Positions 36,749 to 48,883 of a stretch of 64,000 bases of DNA are shown piece by piece. Source of the DNA: Pseudomonas sp. 10S4 (GTDB lineage Bacteria; Pseudomonadota; Gammaproteobacteria; Pseudomonadales; Pseudomonadaceae); NCBI RefSeq assembly GCF_034344865.1, contig NZ_CP133774.1, positions 7,068,001 through 7,132,000 of the forward strand, read 5' to 3'. Numbering within the stretch: the first letter of the stretch is position 1; the number at the start of each line of letters is the position of its first letter. Both the position numbers and the translations under genes were made by a program. The notes beneath the pieces were generated by a model that saw only the letters and a program-made list of their open reading frames with translations, ran no database searches and was not told the DNA's origin.

Positions 36749-38988
36749 GACTGAGCCTCTTGTGCAACACGGATACCGACCTGCGCGCACAGCGCGAGGA
36801 AGTTCGGGAACGAGGTCGCGACGTTGGCACAGTCGTGGATGCGGATCGGTGCAGTGGCGCGCAGCGAAGCAACGCTGAATGCCATCGCAATCCGGTGATC
36901 GCCGTGACCATGCACTTCGCCGCCGCCGATCTGGCCGCCGTCGATGATAATGCCGTCCGGGGTCGGTTCGCACTTGACGCCCAGCGCCAGCAAGCCATCA
37001 GCCATGACCTGAATCCGGTCCGACTCTTTGACTCGCAACTCTTCGGCACCGCGCAACACGGTGCGCCCTTCGGCACAGGCCGCAGCCACGAACAATACCG
37101 GGAACTCGTCGATGGCCAGCGGAACCAGCGCTTCGGGAATCTCGATACCTTTGAGTTTAGCTGCCCGCACGCGCAAGTCCGCAACAGGTTCGCCACCCAC
37201 TTCACGCTGGTTTTCCAGGGTGATGTCGGCGCCCATCAGGCGCAGGATGTCGATCACGCCAGTGCGGGTCGGGTTGATGCCAACGTGCTCGAGCACCAAC
37301 TCCGAACCTTCGGCGATCGACGCGGCCACGAGGAAGAACGCCGACGACGAGATGTCGCCCGGCACTTCAATGTGGGTCGCAGTCAGTTTGTGGCCGGACT
37401 CGACCGACGCGGTGGCGCCGTTGACGGTCACCGGGTAGCCGAAGCCGCGCAGCATGCGCTCGGTGTGGTCGCGAGTCGGCGCTGGCTCGGTGACGGTGGT
37501 CTTGCCTTCTGCGTACAGACCCGCCAGCAGCAGGCAGGACTTAACCTGGGCGCTGGCCATCGGCATGGTGTAGGTCAGGCCTTTGAGCTTGTTGCCGCCA
37601 CGGATAGTCATCGGAGGACGACCTTCTGCGGCGGTCTCGATCACGGCGCCCATTTCACGCAGCGGATTGGCCACGCGATTCATCGGACGCTTGGACAGCG
37701 AGGCATCACCGGTCAGGGTGCTGTCGAAGCTTTGCGCAGCCAACAGGCCAGACAACAAACGCATCGATGTGCCGGAGTTGCCCAGATAGATCGGACCTGG
37801 CGCAGGCTTCAGGCCATGCAGGCCCACACCGTGAATGGTCACGCGACCGTGGTGCGGACCTTCGATCACAACACCCATGTCGCGGAAGGCTTGCAAGGTC
37901 GCCAGGGCATCTTCGCCCTCAAGGAAACCTTCCACTTCGGTGGTGCCTTCGGCTAGGGAGCCAAGCATGATCGAACGGTGGGAAATCGATTTGTCGCCCG
38001 GTACACGAATCCGCCCAGTCAGGCGGCCACCAGGTTGTGCCAGGAAAATCAGGTCGTTGGAGTTCATAGCGTCCACATAAGCCCGGCGGGCCAGGATTTT
38101 ACTGAAATGTTCGCGGGCAACCCGGGCGCGAGTGAATACGCCCAACAATTGGTGCCCATCCCCTGCATCGACCGCGTCGCGCAAGGCGTCGAGGTCGCTG
38201 CGAAATGTATCGAGTGTGCGCAGGACAGCTTCGCGGTTGGCGAGGAAGATGTCATGCCACATGACCGGGTCGCTACCGGCGATTCTTGTGAAATCGCGGA
38301 AACCGCCCGCAGCGTAACGGAAGATCTCAAGATTTTCATTGCGCTTGGCCAATGAGTCGACCAAACCGAATGCCAGCAAGTGTGGCAAATGGCTGGTTGC
38401 CGCCAACACTTCGTCATGGCGCTCGACCTGCATGTGCTCGACGTCGGCGCCCAATTCGCGCCACAAACGGTCGACCACAGCCAGAGCTGCCGGATCGGTC
38501 TGATCCAGCGGCGTCAAAATCACTTTATGGCGACGGAACAGCTCGGCATTGGAGGCTTCCACCCCGCTCTGCTCGGAACCGGCTATCGGATGCCCCGGCA
38601 CGAAACGCGCCGGCATACCGCCGAACGCCTCAGTAGCCGCACGTACCACGTTGCCTTTGGCACTGCCAACGTCAGTCAGGATCGCTTGCCCCAGATCCAT
38701 GCCAGCCAGTCGGCCGAGCATTTTTTCCATGGCGAGGATCGGCACGGCCAACTGAATCACGTCTGCGCCCTGACAAGCAGCTGCCAAGTCTTCTTCACAG
38801 CGATCCACCACGCCCAACTCAACCGCCAGCTTGCGCGACTGCGGATCAAGATCGACCCCGACCACTTCGCGGCACAGGCCACTTTCACGCAAGCCCTTGG
38901 CAAACGAACCGCCGATCAACCCCAGACCGACCACCACCAGGCGACCAATCATAGGTTCAGCAGATTGCAGTGCAGTGACATCAACCAC
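36745..38988 (-). CDS. aroA: Fused prephenate (cyclohexadienyl) dehydrogenase / EPSP synthase
   Basis: A 747-residue bifunctional enzyme. Residues 13-300 are the TyrA part: [46 protein letters not shown]. From about 315 it is Aro[49 protein letters not shown] and [12 protein letters not shown]. One protein thus serves both tyrosine synthesis and the shikimate step to EPSP, a fusion characteristic of Pseudomonas. The start is either GTG 38988, overlapping hisC by 8 bases, or ATG at residue 13; the latter matches the usual MIGRLVVVG. Confidence 0.95.
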   Translation of the reverse strand: MVDVTALQSAEPMIGRLVVVGLGLIGGSFAKGLRESGLCREVVGVDLDPQSRKLAVELGVVDRCEEDLAAACQGADVIQLAVPILAMEKMLGRLAGMDLGQAILTDVGSAKGNVVRAATEAFGGMPARFVPGHPIAGSEQSGVEASNAELFRRHKVILTPLDQTDPAALAVVDRLWRELGADVEHMQVERHDEVLAATSHLPHLLAFGLVDSLAKRNENLEIFRYAAGGFRDFTRIAGSDPVMWHDIFLANREAVLRTLDTFRSDLDALRDAVDAGDGHQLLGVFTRARVAREHFSKILARRAYVDAMNSNDLIFLAQPGGRLTGRIRVPGDKSISHRSIMLGSLAEGTTEVEGFLEGEDALATLQAFRDMGVVIEGPHHGRVTIHGVGLHGLKPAPGPIYLGNSGTSMRLLSGLLAAQSFDSTLTGDASLSKRPMNRVANPLREMGAVIETAAEGRPPMTIRGGNKLKGLTYTMPMASAQVKSCLLLAGLYAEGKTTVTEPAPTRDHTERMLRGFGYPVTVNGATASVESGHKLTATHIEVPGDISSSAFFLVAASIAEGSELVLEHVGINPTRTGVIDILRLMGADITLENQREVGGEPVADLRVRAAKLKGIEIPEALVPLAIDEFPVLFVAAACAEGRTVLRGAEELRVKESDRIQVMADGLLALGVKCEPTPDGIIIDGGQIGGGEVHGHGDHRIAMAFSVASLRATAPIRIHDCANVATSFPNFLALCAQVGIRVAQEAQS

Positions 38989-40093
38989 GAGCCAGAACCT
39001 TGGTCAGCGCCTCAAGGAAGCAGCTGTTTTCAGCCGGCAGACCAATGGTGATGCGCAAGTGATTCGGCATGCCGTAATTAGCCACCGGACGCACGATCAC
39101 GCCTTCGCGCAACAAGCCCTGGAAGACCGGCGCGGCAACCTGCCCCAGATCAACACAGATAAAGTTGCCCTTGGACGGAATCCAGCTCAGCCCCAGCTCA
39201 CGGAAACCCGCTTGCAGTTGCAGCATGCCGGCTTCGTTCAGGCGACGGCTTTCGGCCAGATAGTCGGCATCCTGAAGTGCGCCGCAAGCAGCGACCAGGG
39301 CCAGGCTGTTGACGTTGAACGGCTGGCGTACGCGGTTCAGCACATCAGCGACCACGGCGTAGGACAAGCCATAACCAACCCGCAGCGCCGCCAGGCCGTA
39401 GGCCTTGGAGAACGTGCGCGAGACCAGCAGATTCGGGTACGCCGCCAGGAAGTCCAGGCCATCCGGCAAGTCACTGCCTTCGGCGTACTCGATGTAGGCC
39501 TCGTCCAGTACCACCAGCACATGAGCCGGTACATCCTGCAGGAATTCGTCCAGTGCTTCGGCGCCGAACCAGGTCCCGGTCGGGTTGTTCGGGTTGGCAA
39601 TGAAAACCACACGGGTGTCGGCATCGATCGCGGCCAGCATGGCCGGCAAATCATGCCCCCAGTCTTTGGCAGGGATAACGCGCGCGTCAGCACCCACGGC
39701 CTGGGTCACGATTGGGTAGACCGCAAACGCGTGCTCGCTGAACACGGCGTTCAGGCCCGGCGCCAGATACGCACGACCGACCAGTTCCAGAATGTCATTG
39801 GAACCGTTGCCCAGCGTCACTTGATTGAGCTCGACGCGGCATTGATCGGCCAGCAGGGTCTTGAGCGCAAAACCATTGCCATCCGGATAACGGGTCATCT
39901 CAGCCAATTCTTCGCGAATGGCTGCTAATGCCTTGGGACTGGCGCCCAGCGGATTTTCGTTGCTCGCCAGTTTGACGATTTTGGCCGGATCGATATCCAG
40001 CTCACGCGCCAGTTCGTCCACGGGCTTGCCCGGAACGTAGGGCGAAAGTTGTTGCACGCCCGGCTGTGCCAGAGCGAGGAAGTCACCACTCAT
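38981..40093 (-). CDS. hisC: Histidinol-phosphate / aromatic aminotransferase
   Basis: A 370-residue PLP enzyme of fold type I: KLASNENPLGASPKALAAI, NPNNPTGTWF, and SRTFSKAYGLAALRVGYG with the PLP lysine. Its place between pheA and tyrA-aroA suggests that it also transaminates aromatic keto acids, as proposed for HisC2. It is co-directional and closely spaced with both neighbours. Confidence 0.94.
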   Translation of the reverse strand: MSGDFLALAQPGVQQLSPYVPGKPVDELARELDIDPAKIVKLASNENPLGASPKALAAIREELAEMTRYPDGNGFALKTLLADQCRVELNQVTLGNGSNDILELVGRAYLAPGLNAVFSEHAFAVYPIVTQAVGADARVIPAKDWGHDLPAMLAAIDADTRVVFIANPNNPTGTWFGAEALDEFLQDVPAHVLVVLDEAYIEYAEGSDLPDGLDFLAAYPNLLVSRTFSKAYGLAALRVGYGLSYAVVADVLNRVRQPFNVNSLALVAACGALQDADYLAESRRLNEAGMLQLQAGFRELGLSWIPSKGNFICVDLGQVAAPVFQGLLREGVIVRPVANYGMPNHLRITIGLPAENSCFLEALTKVLARG

Positions 40094-40105
40094 TTGCTAC
40101 CGCCC

Positions 40106-41201
40106 TTAGAGAACTGCTTTCGGGTAGGAACCCAGCACTTTGAGTGCCACTGCTTCCTGACTGATCTTTTCCAACACACTCTTGACCAGTGGGTCGCGGT
40201 GGTGGCCGACGAAGTCGATGAAGAACACGTAGGTCCATTTACCGCTGCGCGACGGACGGGTCTCGATCCGTGTCAGATCGATGCCGTTGTCGTGGAACGG
40301 CACCAGCAACTCGTGCAGTGCGCCGGGCTTGTTGCTCATGGATACGATGATCGAGGTCTTGTCGTCGCCGGTCGGCGGCACTTCCTGGCTGCCGATCATC
40401 AGGAATCGCGTGGAGTTGTCCGGGCGATCCTCGATTTTCTCGGCCAGACGGGTCAACCCGTACAAACCTGCAGCCATATCGCCGGCAATCGCCGCCGAGT
40501 TCCACTCACCCTTGACCCGCTTGGCCGCTTCGGCGTTGCTGGACACCGCAACGCGCTCGACATTCGGGTAATGGGCGTCCAGCCACTTGCGGCACTGGGC
40601 CAGGGACTGGGCGTGGGAATAGATGCGACTGATACTGTCGGTCTTGGTGTTCTCACCGACCAGCAGGTGATGGTGGATCCGCAGCTCGACTTCACCACAG
40701 ATCACCATGTCGTGTTCAAGGAAGCTGTCGAGGGTGTGGTTGACCGCGCCTTCGGTGGAGTTTTCCACCGGGACCACGCCAAAGTTCACCGCACCGGCCG
40801 CCACTTCACGGAACACTTCGTCGATCGCCGCCATCGCGCTTGCTGATCACCGCATGACCGAAATGCTTCATGGCAGCGGCTTGGGTGAAGGTGCCTTCAG
40901 GGCCGAGATAAGCCACTTTCAATGGCTGCTCGAGGGCCAGGCACGAGGACATGATTTCGCGGAACAGTCGCGCCATCTCTTCGTTGCCCAGCGGCCCTTG
41001 GTTACGCTCCATTACGCGTTTGAGCACCTGAGCTTCGCGCTCAGGACGATAGAACACCGGCACTTCGCCTTCGGCCAGCGAGGCCATCTTTACTCGCGCA
41101 ACTTCCTGGGCGCAGCGTGCACGCTCGCTGATCAGCTCCAGGACTTTGGTGTCCAGGGCATCAATGCGAACGCGCAGTGCCTTGAGTTCTTGCTCAGACA
41201 T
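40106..41201 (-). pseudogene. pheA: Chorismate mutase / prephenate dehydratase (P-protein), frameshifted
   Basis: The AroQ chorismate mutase half (SEQELKALRVRIDALDTKVL to LKVAYLGPEGTFTQAAAMKH) reads in one frame as far as HAVISK. The dehydratase and ACT halves (MAAIDEVFREVAAGAVNFGV, VPVENSTEGAVNHTLD, and the ESRP-like IETRPSRSGKW) read in another. Between them 40835-40838 (CGCG) has four bases where three would encode the expected Pro. Removing one base gives 364 residues, the family length. If the shift were real the strain should need phenylalanine, so a sequence error is more likely. ATG 41201 overlaps the serC stop. Confidence 0.93.
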
Positions 41202-42286
41202 TAGCCGTGTTCCTTCTCGAACTCTGCCATGTACGAAATCAGTGCGTTGACCGCAACGATGTCGACGGCGTTATAGATGGAGGCACGCATGCCGCCCACG
41301 GAACGGTGACCCTTGAGATTCAGCAGGCCGCGCTCATCGGCACCGGCCAGGAATGGCTTGTCCAGGCGATCATCGGCGAGGCGGAACGGCACGTTCATCC
41401 ACGAGCGGTCCGACTTGTTGATCGGGTTGCTGTACATGCCGCTGGCGTCGATGAAGTCGTACAGCGTGCGCTGTTTCACTTCATTGAGCTTGCCGATGGC
41501 TTCAACACCACCCTGCTCTTTCAGCCACTCGAATACCAGCCCCGACAAGTACCAGGCGAGGGTCGGCGGGGTGTTGTACATCGAGCCGTTATCCGCTGCG
41601 ACCTTGTAGTTGAGCATGGTCGGGCACAGGGAACGGGCATGACCGAGCAGGTCTTCACGAATGATGTTCACGACGATGCCGCTCGGACCGATGTTTTTCT
41701 GAGCGCCAGCGTAGATCATGCCGAAGCGCGACACATCGACCGGACGCGAGAGGATGTCGGAAGACATGTCAGCGACCAGTGGTACATCACCGGTTTCCGG
41801 GATCCACTGGAATTCCAGGCCGCCAATGGTTTCGTTCGGCGCGTAGTGAACGTAGGCAGCGTCTTTCGACAGCTTCCACTCGTTCTGACCGGGAATTGCG
41901 AAATAGTCGTAAGGCTTGGCGGTAGCGGCGACATTGACGTGGCCGTAACGCGAGGCTTCTTCGATGGCTTTCTGCGACCAGATACCGGTGTCGATATAGT
42001 CGGCCGAGCCGCCTTCAGGCAACAGGTTCAGAGGGATCTGAGCGAATTGCTGGCTGGCGCCGCCTTGCAGAAACAGCACTTTATAGTTCGAAGGGATATT
42101 CAGCAGATCACGCAGATCCTGCTCGGCCTTGGTGGCGATGGACACGAACTCATCACTGCGATGGCTCATTTCCATGACCGACAAGCCCTTGCCGTGCCAA
42201 TCAAGGAGTTCACCCTGGGCGCGTTTCAGGACAGCTTCAGGAAGTGCCGCAGGACCGGCACAGAAGTTATAGGCTCTCTTGCTCAC
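41201..42286 (-). CDS. serC: Phosphoserine aminotransferase
   Basis: A 361-residue PLP enzyme: RAYNFCAGPAALPEAVLKRA, LLDWHGKGLSVMEMSHRS, GGASQQFAQIP and YAGAQKNIGPSG with the PLP lysine. It makes phosphoserine and also acts in pyridoxine synthesis. I start it at GTG 42286 (MSKRAYNF); TTG two codons earlier is possible. It begins the serC-pheA-hisC-tyrA/aroA-cmk run, whose genes overlap or nearly touch. Confidence 0.96.
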   Translation of the reverse strand: MSKRAYNFCAGPAALPEAVLKRAQGELLDWHGKGLSVMEMSHRSDEFVSIATKAEQDLRDLLNIPSNYKVLFLQGGASQQFAQIPLNLLPEGGSADYIDTGIWSQKAIEEASRYGHVNVAATAKPYDYFAIPGQNEWKLSKDAAYVHYAPNETIGGLEFQWIPETGDVPLVADMSSDILSRPVDVSRFGMIYAGAQKNIGPSGIVVNIIREDLLGHARSLCPTMLNYKVAADNGSMYNTPPTLAWYLSGLVFEWLKEQGGVEAIGKLNEVKQRTLYDFIDASGMYSNPINKSDRSWMNVPFRLADDRLDKPFLAGADERGLLNLKGHRSVGGMRASIYNAVDIVAVNALISYMAEFEKEHG

Positions 42287-42335
42287 ATCCAATCTCGCTC
42301 TGATTTGGTGGTATCACGCAATAAATCTATTTGAT

Positions 42336-42449
42336 CTGTAGGAGCTGTCGAGCGGAGCGAGGCTGCGATCTTTTCGTACGGACCCACATAACAAAAGCGA
42401 GAGCAAGATCAAGAGATCGCAGCCTCGCTTCGCTCGACAGCTCCTACAG
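42336..42449. repeat. REP doublet of the GTAGGAGCTGTCGAGC type
   Basis: Long imperfect palindrome: the left arm CTGTAGGAGCTGTCGAGCG, running on into a GCGAGGCTGCGATC segment, is matched by its complement ending in CGACAGCTCCTACAG. It lies between gyrA and serC. It is a different sequence family from the GGCGAGGGAGCTTG doublets elsewhere in the window. Confidence 0.85.
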
Positions 42450-42485
42450 CCCTACATTAAAAACAATCCCACAGGACAAACAACA

Positions 42486-42511
42486 AGGGGGCGAATCTTC
42501 ATCCGCCCCCT
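42486..42511 (-). terminator. Intrinsic terminator after gyrA
   Basis: Stem AGGGGGCG / CGCCCCCT (42486-42493 with 42504-42511), followed on the minus strand by TTGTTGTTT. It begins 11 bases past the gyrA stop. Confidence 0.8.
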
Positions 42512-42521
42512 GTTTGTCCGC

Positions 42522-45179
42522 TTATTCCTGCGGTTCTTCGTCGGCTGCGGCGTCGAGTTGCTGGTCTTCGACAGCGTCGTCGATCACGACCTCGCCGTCG
42601 AACACTGCACCTTCTTCACCTTCCAGCTCTTCGCCCTCGACTTCCGACGGCTCCTGAACCCGCTCCAGACCGACCAGCGTTTCATCGCTGGCGAGCTTGA
42701 TGAGGGTCACGCCCTGGGTGTTACGACCCAGGCTGGAGACTTCGTCGACACGAGTACGAACCAAGGTGCCCTGGTCGGAAATCAGCATGATTTCCTCGCC
42801 GTCGAGCACCTGGACTGCACCGACCAGACGGCCGTTACGCTCGTTGCTGACCATGGCGATAACGCCCTGACCGCCGCGCTTGTACTCAGGGAACTCGGTA
42901 ATCGCTGTACGCTTGCCGAAACCACGGGCCGAAGCGGTCAGGATCTGGCTGCCTTCTTCCGGGATCAGCATGGAAATCAGTTTCTGGCCTTCCGGCAGAC
43001 GCATGCCGCGGACACCGCGAGCGGTACGGCCCATGGCGCGAACGTCGGTTTCCTTGAAGCGAGTTACCTTGCCGCCGTCGGAGAACAGCATGACTTCGCG
43101 ATCGCCATCGGTAATGGAGGCGGAAATCAGCACGTCGCCTTCATCCAGCTCCAGCGCGATCAGACCAACGCTGCGCTGACGGCTGAAGGATTCCAGAGGA
43201 GTCTTCTTCACGGTGCCGTTAGCGGTAGCCATGAAGATGAAGTGACCTTCGGTGTACTCATCGACCGGCAGCATGGTGGTGATGTATTCACCATCGCCCA
43301 GCGGCAGCAGGTTGACCAACGGACGACCACGGGCAGCGCGGGATGCTTCCGGGATTTCGTAGGTTTTCAGCCAGTACACTTTGCCTTTGCTGGAGAACAG
43401 CAGCAGCGTGGTGTGGCTGTTGGCAACCAGCAGGTGAGCGATGTAGTCCTCATCCTTGACGCCGGTCGCCGATTTGCCTTTACCGCCACGACGCTGAGCC
43501 TGGTACGCAGCCAATGGCTGGGTCTTGGCATAGCCACCGTGGGAGATGGTCACGACGCGCTCTTCTTCCGGGATCATGTCACCCAGGGTCAGGTCGAGAC
43601 GGGCATCGAGGATTTCGGTGCGACGCACGTCGCCGTATTCGGCGCGGATCACTTCCAGCTCTTCGCGGATCACTTCCATCAGGCGCGTGGCGCTGCTGAG
43701 GATGCGGATCAGTTCGCCGATCTGGTTGAGGATCTCTTGATACTCGGCCAGCAGCTTCTCGTGCTCCAGACCGGTCAGACGGTGCAGACGCAGTTCCAGA
43801 ATGGCTTGCGCCTGTTCTGGCGACAGGAAGTACTTGCCTTCGCGCAGACCGTATTGCTCGTCCAGGGTCTCTGGACGGCAGGAATCGGCACCGGCACGTT
43901 CAACCATCGCGACTACGGCGGAAGATTCCCACGCGGTCTTGATCAGCGCTTCCTTGGCTTCCGACGGCGTCGGCGAAGCCTTGATCAGGGCGATGATCCT
44001 GCGGTCGATGTTCGACAGGGCAACCGCTTGACCTTCAAGGATGTGACCGCGTTCGCGGGCTTTACGCAGTTCGAACACGGTGCGGCGGGTAACGACTTCA
44101 CGACGGTGACGAACGAAGGCTTCCAGCAGGTCCTTGAGGTTCAGGATCCGCGGACGGCCGTCGATCAACGCAACGATGTTGATACCGAACACGGCTTGCA
44201 GCTGGGTCTGGGCGTAGAGGTTGTTGAGAATGACCTCAGGCACTTCGCCACGACGCAGCTCGATCACGACGCGCATACCGTCCTTGTCGGACTCGTCGCG
44301 CAGTTCGGTGATGCCTTCGAGCTTCTTCTCTTTTACCAGCTCGGCGATCTTCTCGATCAGACGGGCCTTGTTCAGCTGGTAAGGGAGTTCGGTGATGACG
44401 ATCTGTTGGCGACCACCGACCTTGTCGATGTCTTCGATCATCGAGCGGGCGCGCATGTAAATGCGACCGCGACCGGTGCGGTAGGCTTCGATGATGCCGG
44501 CGCGACCGTTGATGATCGCAGCGGTCGGGAAGTCCGGACCCGGGATGTATTGCATCAGCTCATCGATGGTCAACTCTGGGTTGTCGATGAGCGCCAGGCA
44601 ACCGTCGATGACTTCACCGAGGTTGTGCGGCGGAATGTTGGTCGCCATGCCCACGGCGATACCGCTGGAGCCGTTGACCAGCAGGTTGGGAATACGGGTC
44701 GGCATGACCGCCGGGATCATTTCGGTGCCGTCGTAGTTCGGCACCCAGTCCACGGTTTCTTTGTGCAGGTCAGCCAGCAGCTCGTGCGCCAGCTTGGTCA
44801 TGCGCACTTCGGTGTATCGCATGGCCGCGGCGTTGTCGCCGTCCACCGAACCGAAGTTGCCTTGACCGTCTACCAGCAGGTAGCGCAGGGAGAATGGCTG
44901 CGCCATCCGAACGATGGTGTCGTACACCGCGGTATCACCGTGAGGGTGATACTTACCGATCACGTCACCGACAACACGGGCAGATTTCTTGTACGGCTTG
45001 TTGAAGTCGTTGCCCAGCTCGCTCATCGCGAACAGCACACGCCGGTGCACGGGCTTCAAGCCATCGCGCGCATCCGGCAGTGCCCGCCCGACAATTACGC
45101 TCATCGCGTAGTCGAGGTAGGACTGCTTCAGCTCGTCTTCGATATTGACCGGGAGGATTTCTTTGGCCAGTTCGCCCAT
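42522..45179 (-). CDS. gyrA: DNA gyrase subunit A
   Basis: An 885-residue topoisomerase subunit starting [17 protein letters not shown] at 45179; the open frame upstream to 45263 lacks similarity. The catalytic Tyr is Tyr122 in [11 protein letters not shown]. The quinolone region reads [13 protein letters not shown] with Thr83 and Asp87, the wild-type state for Pseudomonas. The C-terminal half carries the beta-pinwheel repeats and an acidic tail. A similar-sized frame on the other strand is an antisense shadow. Confidence 0.98.
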   Translation of the reverse strand: MGELAKEILPVNIEDELKQSYLDYAMSVIVGRALPDARDGLKPVHRRVLFAMSELGNDFNKPYKKSARVVGDVIGKYHPHGDTAVYDTIVRMAQPFSLRYLLVDGQGNFGSVDGDNAAAMRYTEVRMTKLAHELLADLHKETVDWVPNYDGTEMIPAVMPTRIPNLLVNGSSGIAVGMATNIPPHNLGEVIDGCLALIDNPELTIDELMQYIPGPDFPTAAIINGRAGIIEAYRTGRGRIYMRARSMIEDIDKVGGRQQIVITELPYQLNKARLIEKIAELVKEKKLEGITELRDESDKDGMRVVIELRRGEVPEVILNNLYAQTQLQAVFGINIVALIDGRPRILNLKDLLEAFVRHRREVVTRRTVFELRKARERGHILEGQAVALSNIDRRIIALIKASPTPSEAKEALIKTAWESSAVVAMVERAGADSCRPETLDEQYGLREGKYFLSPEQAQAILELRLHRLTGLEHEKLLAEYQEILNQIGELIRILSSATRLMEVIREELEVIRAEYGDVRRTEILDARLDLTLGDMIPEEERVVTISHGGYAKTQPLAAYQAQRRGGKGKSATGVKDEDYIAHLLVANSHTTLLLFSSKGKVYWLKTYEIPEASRAARGRPLVNLLPLGDGEYITTMLPVDEYTEGHFIFMATANGTVKKTPLESFSRQRSVGLIALELDEGDVLISASITDGDREVMLFSDGGKVTRFKETDVRAMGRTARGVRGMRLPEGQKLISMLIPEEGSQILTASARGFGKRTAITEFPEYKRGGQGVIAMVSNERNGRLVGAVQVLDGEEIMLISDQGTLVRTRVDEVSSLGRNTQGVTLIKLASDETLVGLERVQEPSEVEGEELEGEEGAVFDGEVVIDDAVEDQQLDAAADEEPQE

Positions 45180-45603
45180 GAGAAGCTCGATTCCTTTTTC
45201 TGGTGAAACTTCGTCACATCCATATGGGACGAACGAAGCTCGCCGACGCAGGCTGAGTGCCATGCACCGACTTACGACAAATCAACGAGTTAAGCCATGG
45301 ATCTGCGCAGTAAAGACAACCCCGTGGGACTGCCTCGGAAAACGCCGGATGTTATCACAAGAGCCGCCACGCACCTATCCCCCAGATGCGCATGGAGCAT
45401 AGTTAGTTGACCGGTGACAGGCTTAACGGGGACGAGAGAGGCTTAGAGCTGCCACAGCCCCAGATTTGCTAGCGAAATGCGGGAGCTCGGAAGCAGGAGA
45501 CCGTGTCATCGTTCTTCGCGGGCAAGCCTCGCTCCTACAGGTTTGTGTGTTCAGTAGGAGCGAGGCTTACCCGCAAAGGCGATTTATCGGACAACAAATA
45601 CCG
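45180..45603. other. gyrA upstream region with a REP pair
   Basis: 424 bases between gyrA and mtnA (both minus strand) without a gene. 45513-45581 holds an inverted pair CGGGCAAGCCTCGCTCCTAC / GTAGGAGCGAGGCTTACCCG. The remainder near 45180-45400 should contain the gyrA leader and promoter, but I see no clear consensus elements. Confidence 0.7.
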
Positions 45604-46683
45604 TCAATGTAGACGCTTGCGGCACATCAACTGCGCCATTTTCGCCGTGTCCGGCCGCTCGACAATGCCCTTTTCAGTGACGATCGCATCGATCAGGTCG
45701 GCCGGCGTCACATCGAACACCGGATTGAAGGCGTCAACATTCGCCCCGACCCGCTTGCCGCCGACGTCCAGCAATTCGCTGCCGTCGCGCTCTTCGATAG
45801 GAATGTCATCGCCGCTGGCCAGGTTCATGTCGATGGTCGAACTCGGCGCCACCACCATGAACCGCACGCCGTGGTGCATGGCGCTCACTGCCAGTTGATA
45901 GGTACCGATTTTGTTGGCCACGTCGCCATTGGCGGTGATCCGGTCGGCGCCGACGATGACCCAGGTAATGCCCTTGGTCTTCATGATGTGCGCGGCAGCA
46001 GAGTCAGCATTGAGGGTTACCGGAATGCCTTCATTGGCCAATTCCCACGCGGTCAACCGCGAACCTTGCAGCCAGGGACGGGTTTCGTCGGCGTAGACGC
46101 GCTCGACCATGCCCTCGATAAACGCGCCGCGAATGACGCCCAGTGCCGTGCCGAAACCGCCAGTGGCCAAAGCGCCAGTGTTGCAGTGGGTCAGGATCGC
46201 CTGAGCGTTGCCCTGATGCTTACGGATCAGGTCGACACCCAGTTGCGCCATGGTCAGGTTGGCTTCGCGGTCGCTTTCGTGGATGGCGATAGCTTCAGCC
46301 TCCAGCGCCGCCAGAGGGTCTGCATCTCCCTTGAGACGATCCAGGCGATCCCGCATGCGACTCAAGGCCCAGAACAGATTCACCGCCGTCGGACGGGAAT
46401 CGGCCAGCACCGCGTAGTCCTCCTCCCACGCTGCCTGCCAGTCACCGCCCTCGGCAATTCGGGCGCGGGCTGACAACACCATGGCATACGCGGCGCTGAT
46501 GCCAATCGCCGGCGCACCGCGCACCACCATCGAACGAATGGCTTCGGCCACGCCAGCAGCGCTGGTGTAGGCGATCCAGGTTTCCTCGAACGGCAAAATA
46601 CGCTGATCCAGCAGGTACAGGGCGCCATCACGCCAATCGATGGCCTTCACCTTCTCCGCAGCCAACAGTCGATCGCGCATCAT
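45604..46683 (-). CDS. mtnA: Methylthioribose-1-phosphate isomerase
   Basis: A 358- or 359-residue enzyme (two Met codons at the start) of the eIF2B-like fold: [39 protein letters not shown] with the catalytic Cys, and [20 protein letters not shown] with the catalytic Asp. It isomerises methylthioribose-1-phosphate in methionine salvage. The divergent neighbour mtaD supplies the related deaminase, and a 105-base spacer would hold both promoters. Confidence 0.96.
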   Translation of the reverse strand: MMRDRLLAAEKVKAIDWRDGALYLLDQRILPFEETWIAYTSAAGVAEAIRSMVVRGAPAIGISAAYAMVLSARARIAEGGDWQAAWEEDYAVLADSRPTAVNLFWALSRMRDRLDRLKGDADPLAALEAEAIAIHESDREANLTMAQLGVDLIRKHQGNAQAILTHCNTGALATGGFGTALGVIRGAFIEGMVERVYADETRPWLQGSRLTAWELANEGIPVTLNADSAAAHIMKTKGITWVIVGADRITANGDVANKIGTYQLAVSAMHHGVRFMVVAPSSTIDMNLASGDDIPIEERDGSELLDVGGKRVGANVDAFNPVFDVTPADLIDAIVTEKGIVERPDTAKMAQLMCRKRLH

Positions 46684-46788
46684 TCACCCCGCACTCATGA
46701 ACAAAAGCCGCCGATTATAGCGATCCCCCCGCGAAGACGCTCGGGTATACTTCGCCATCCTTTACAAAAGCACTGGAACCGACCCTCG

Positions 46789-48123
46789 ATGCCGAAACCT
46801 GCCGTTGCGCTCGACTTATTATTGCTGCCGACCTGGCTGGTACCCGTCGAACCCGCAGGCGTGGTCCTCAAAGAGCACGGCCTGGGTATCCGCGACGGTC
46901 GCATCGTGTTTATCGGCCCGCGTGCCGAAGCGCTGAAGTGTAACGCGACTGAAATTCGTGAGCTGCCAGATGTTTTGCTCAGCCCCGGCCTGATCAACGC
47001 CCATGGCCACGCGGCGATGACGCTGTTCCGCGGCCTGGCCGATGATTTGCCGTTGATGACTTGGCTGGAAAACCACATCTGGCCGGCCGAGGCCAAATGG
47101 GTCGATGAAGATTTCGTGCGCGATGGCACGGATCTGGCCATCGCCGAGCAAATAAAAGGGGGCATCACCTGCTTCTCTGACATGTATTTCTTCCCGAAGG
47201 TTGCCAGCGAGCGGGTGCATAACAGCGGTATTCGCGCGCAAATCGCGATTCCGATCCTCGATTTCCCGATTCCAGGTGCTGCCACTGCGGATGAAGCCAT
47301 TCGTCAGGGCGTTGAACTGTTCGGCGATCTCAAGCACCACGAGCGGATCAAAATCACCTTCGGCCCCCACGCCCCCTACACCGTGGGCGACGAAAACCTG
47401 GAGAAAATCCGGGTAATCGCCGAGGAACTGGACGCGGCGATCCACATGCACGTCCATGAAACCGCCTTCGAAGTGCAGCAATCGCTCGAACAGCGCGGCG
47501 AACGCCCGCTGGCGCGCCTCGGTCGGCTGGGCTTGCTCGGTCCGCGCTTCCAGGCCGTTCACATGACCCAGATCAGCGATGAAGACCTGGCGTTGCTGGT
47601 AGAAAGCAACACCAATGTGATTCATTGCCCGGAATCAAACCTGAAACTGGCCAGCGGCTTCTGCCCGGTGGAACGCCTGTGGCAGGCCGGGGTTAACGTC
47701 GCCGTCGGCACCGATGGCGCGGCCAGCAACAATGACCTGGACCTGCTCGGCGAAACCCGTACCGCCGCGTTGCTGGCCAAGGCTGTCGCCGGCTCGGCCA
47801 CGGCGCTGGACGCCCACCGCGCCTTGCGCATGGCCACGCTCAACGGTGCCCGCGCGCTGGGAATCGAAGCTGAAGTCGGCTCGCTGGAAGTCGGCAAAGC
47901 CGCCGACATCGTCGCTTTCGACCTGTCCGGCCTGGCACAGCAACCGGTCTACGACCCGGTTTCGCAACTTATTTACGCCACCGGTCGCGACTGTGTGAAA
48001 CACCTTTGGGTCGCCGGCAAGCAACTGCTCGACGACCGGCGCCTGACGCGGCTGGATGAAGAACAACTGTGCGCCACGGCCAAGGCCTGGGGCCAACGCA
48101 TCAGCGGCCATACAGAATCGTAA
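46789..48123 (+). CDS. mtaD: 5-methylthioadenosine / S-adenosylhomocysteine deaminase (TRZ/ATZ amidohydrolase)
   Basis: A 444-residue metal-dependent hydrolase: [20 protein letters not shown] contains the first metal His pair, [16 protein letters not shown] further ligands, [16 protein letters not shown] and [16 protein letters not shown] the final His and Asp. In Pseudomonas this enzyme deaminates MTA to methylthioinosine, feeding the salvage route that also uses mtnA next door. ATG 46789 directly follows the divergent promoter region. Confidence 0.9.
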   Translation: MPKPAVALDLLLLPTWLVPVEPAGVVLKEHGLGIRDGRIVFIGPRAEALKCNATEIRELPDVLLSPGLINAHGHAAMTLFRGLADDLPLMTWLENHIWPAEAKWVDEDFVRDGTDLAIAEQIKGGITCFSDMYFFPKVASERVHNSGIRAQIAIPILDFPIPGAATADEAIRQGVELFGDLKHHERIKITFGPHAPYTVGDENLEKIRVIAEELDAAIHMHVHETAFEVQQSLEQRGERPLARLGRLGLLGPRFQAVHMTQISDEDLALLVESNTNVIHCPESNLKLASGFCPVERLWQAGVNVAVGTDGAASNNDLDLLGETRTAALLAKAVAGSATALDAHRALRMATLNGARALGIEAEVGSLEVGKAADIVAFDLSGLAQQPVYDPVSQLIYATGRDCVKHLWVAGKQLLDDRRLTRLDEEQLCATAKAWGQRISGHTES

Positions 48124-48180
48124 GCCCCCGGACCGAACACCGGGGCAACAGGATTTTTCAAGTTTTAGAGGACTTAAACC

Positions 48181-48879
48181 ATGAGCAACGTCGACTACGC
48201 CGAAATCGCCAAATTCGAAGCCCTGGCCCATCGCTGGTGGGACCGCGAAAGCGAGTTTAAACCGCTGCACGACATCAACCCGCTGCGGGTCAACTGGATT
48301 GACGAACGAGTCAACCTGGCCGGCAAGAAAGTCCTCGACGTCGGTTGCGGCGGCGGCATCCTCAGCGAAGCCATGGCTCAGCGCGGCGCTACCGTCATGG
48401 GCATCGACATGGGCGAAGCACCGCTGGCGGTCGCGCAACTGCATCAGCTGGAATCCGGCGTGACGGTCGAATACCGGCAGATCACCGCCGAAGCCCTGGC
48501 CGAGGAAATGCCCGAGCAATTCGACGTGGTCACTTGCCTGGAAATGCTCGAACACGTGCCGGACCCATCCTCGGTGATCCGCGCTTGCTTCCGCATGGTC
48601 AAGCCTGGCGGCCAAGTGTTCTTCTCCACCATCAACCGCAACCCGAAGGCGTACCTGTTCGCCATCATCGGCGCCGAATACATCATGAAGCTGCTGCCGC
48701 GCGGCACCCATGACTTCAAGAAATTCATTCGCCCGTCCGAACTGGGCGCCTGGAGCCGCATGGCCGGCCTGACCGTCAAGGACATCATCGGCCTGACGTA
48801 CAACCCGCTGACCAAGCACTACAAACTGGCGGCCGACGTGGACGTCAACTACATGATCCAGACCTTGCGCGAGGAGTAA
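48181..48879 (+). CDS. ubiG: Ubiquinone biosynthesis O-methyltransferase
   Basis: A 232-residue class I SAM methyltransferase: [20 protein letters not shown] is motif [21 protein letters not shown] motif II, and the C-terminal [20 protein letters not shown] is typical of UbiG. It does both O-methylations of ubiquinone synthesis. GAGG stands 8 bases before ATG. It is followed after 4 bases by mupP, so the two are co-transcribed. Confidence 0.95.
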   Translation: MSNVDYAEIAKFEALAHRWWDRESEFKPLHDINPLRVNWIDERVNLAGKKVLDVGCGGGILSEAMAQRGATVMGIDMGEAPLAVAQLHQLESGVTVEYRQITAEALAEEMPEQFDVVTCLEMLEHVPDPSSVIRACFRMVKPGGQVFFSTINRNPKAYLFAIIGAEYIMKLLPRGTHDFKKFIRPSELGAWSRMAGLTVKDIIGLTYNPLTKHYKLAADVDVNYMIQTLREE

Positions 48880-48883
48880 GCCG

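Noticed and set aside
42558..45206. An 882-codon plus-strand ORF
   Set aside because: Antisense to gyrA throughout, an effect of third-position GC bias.
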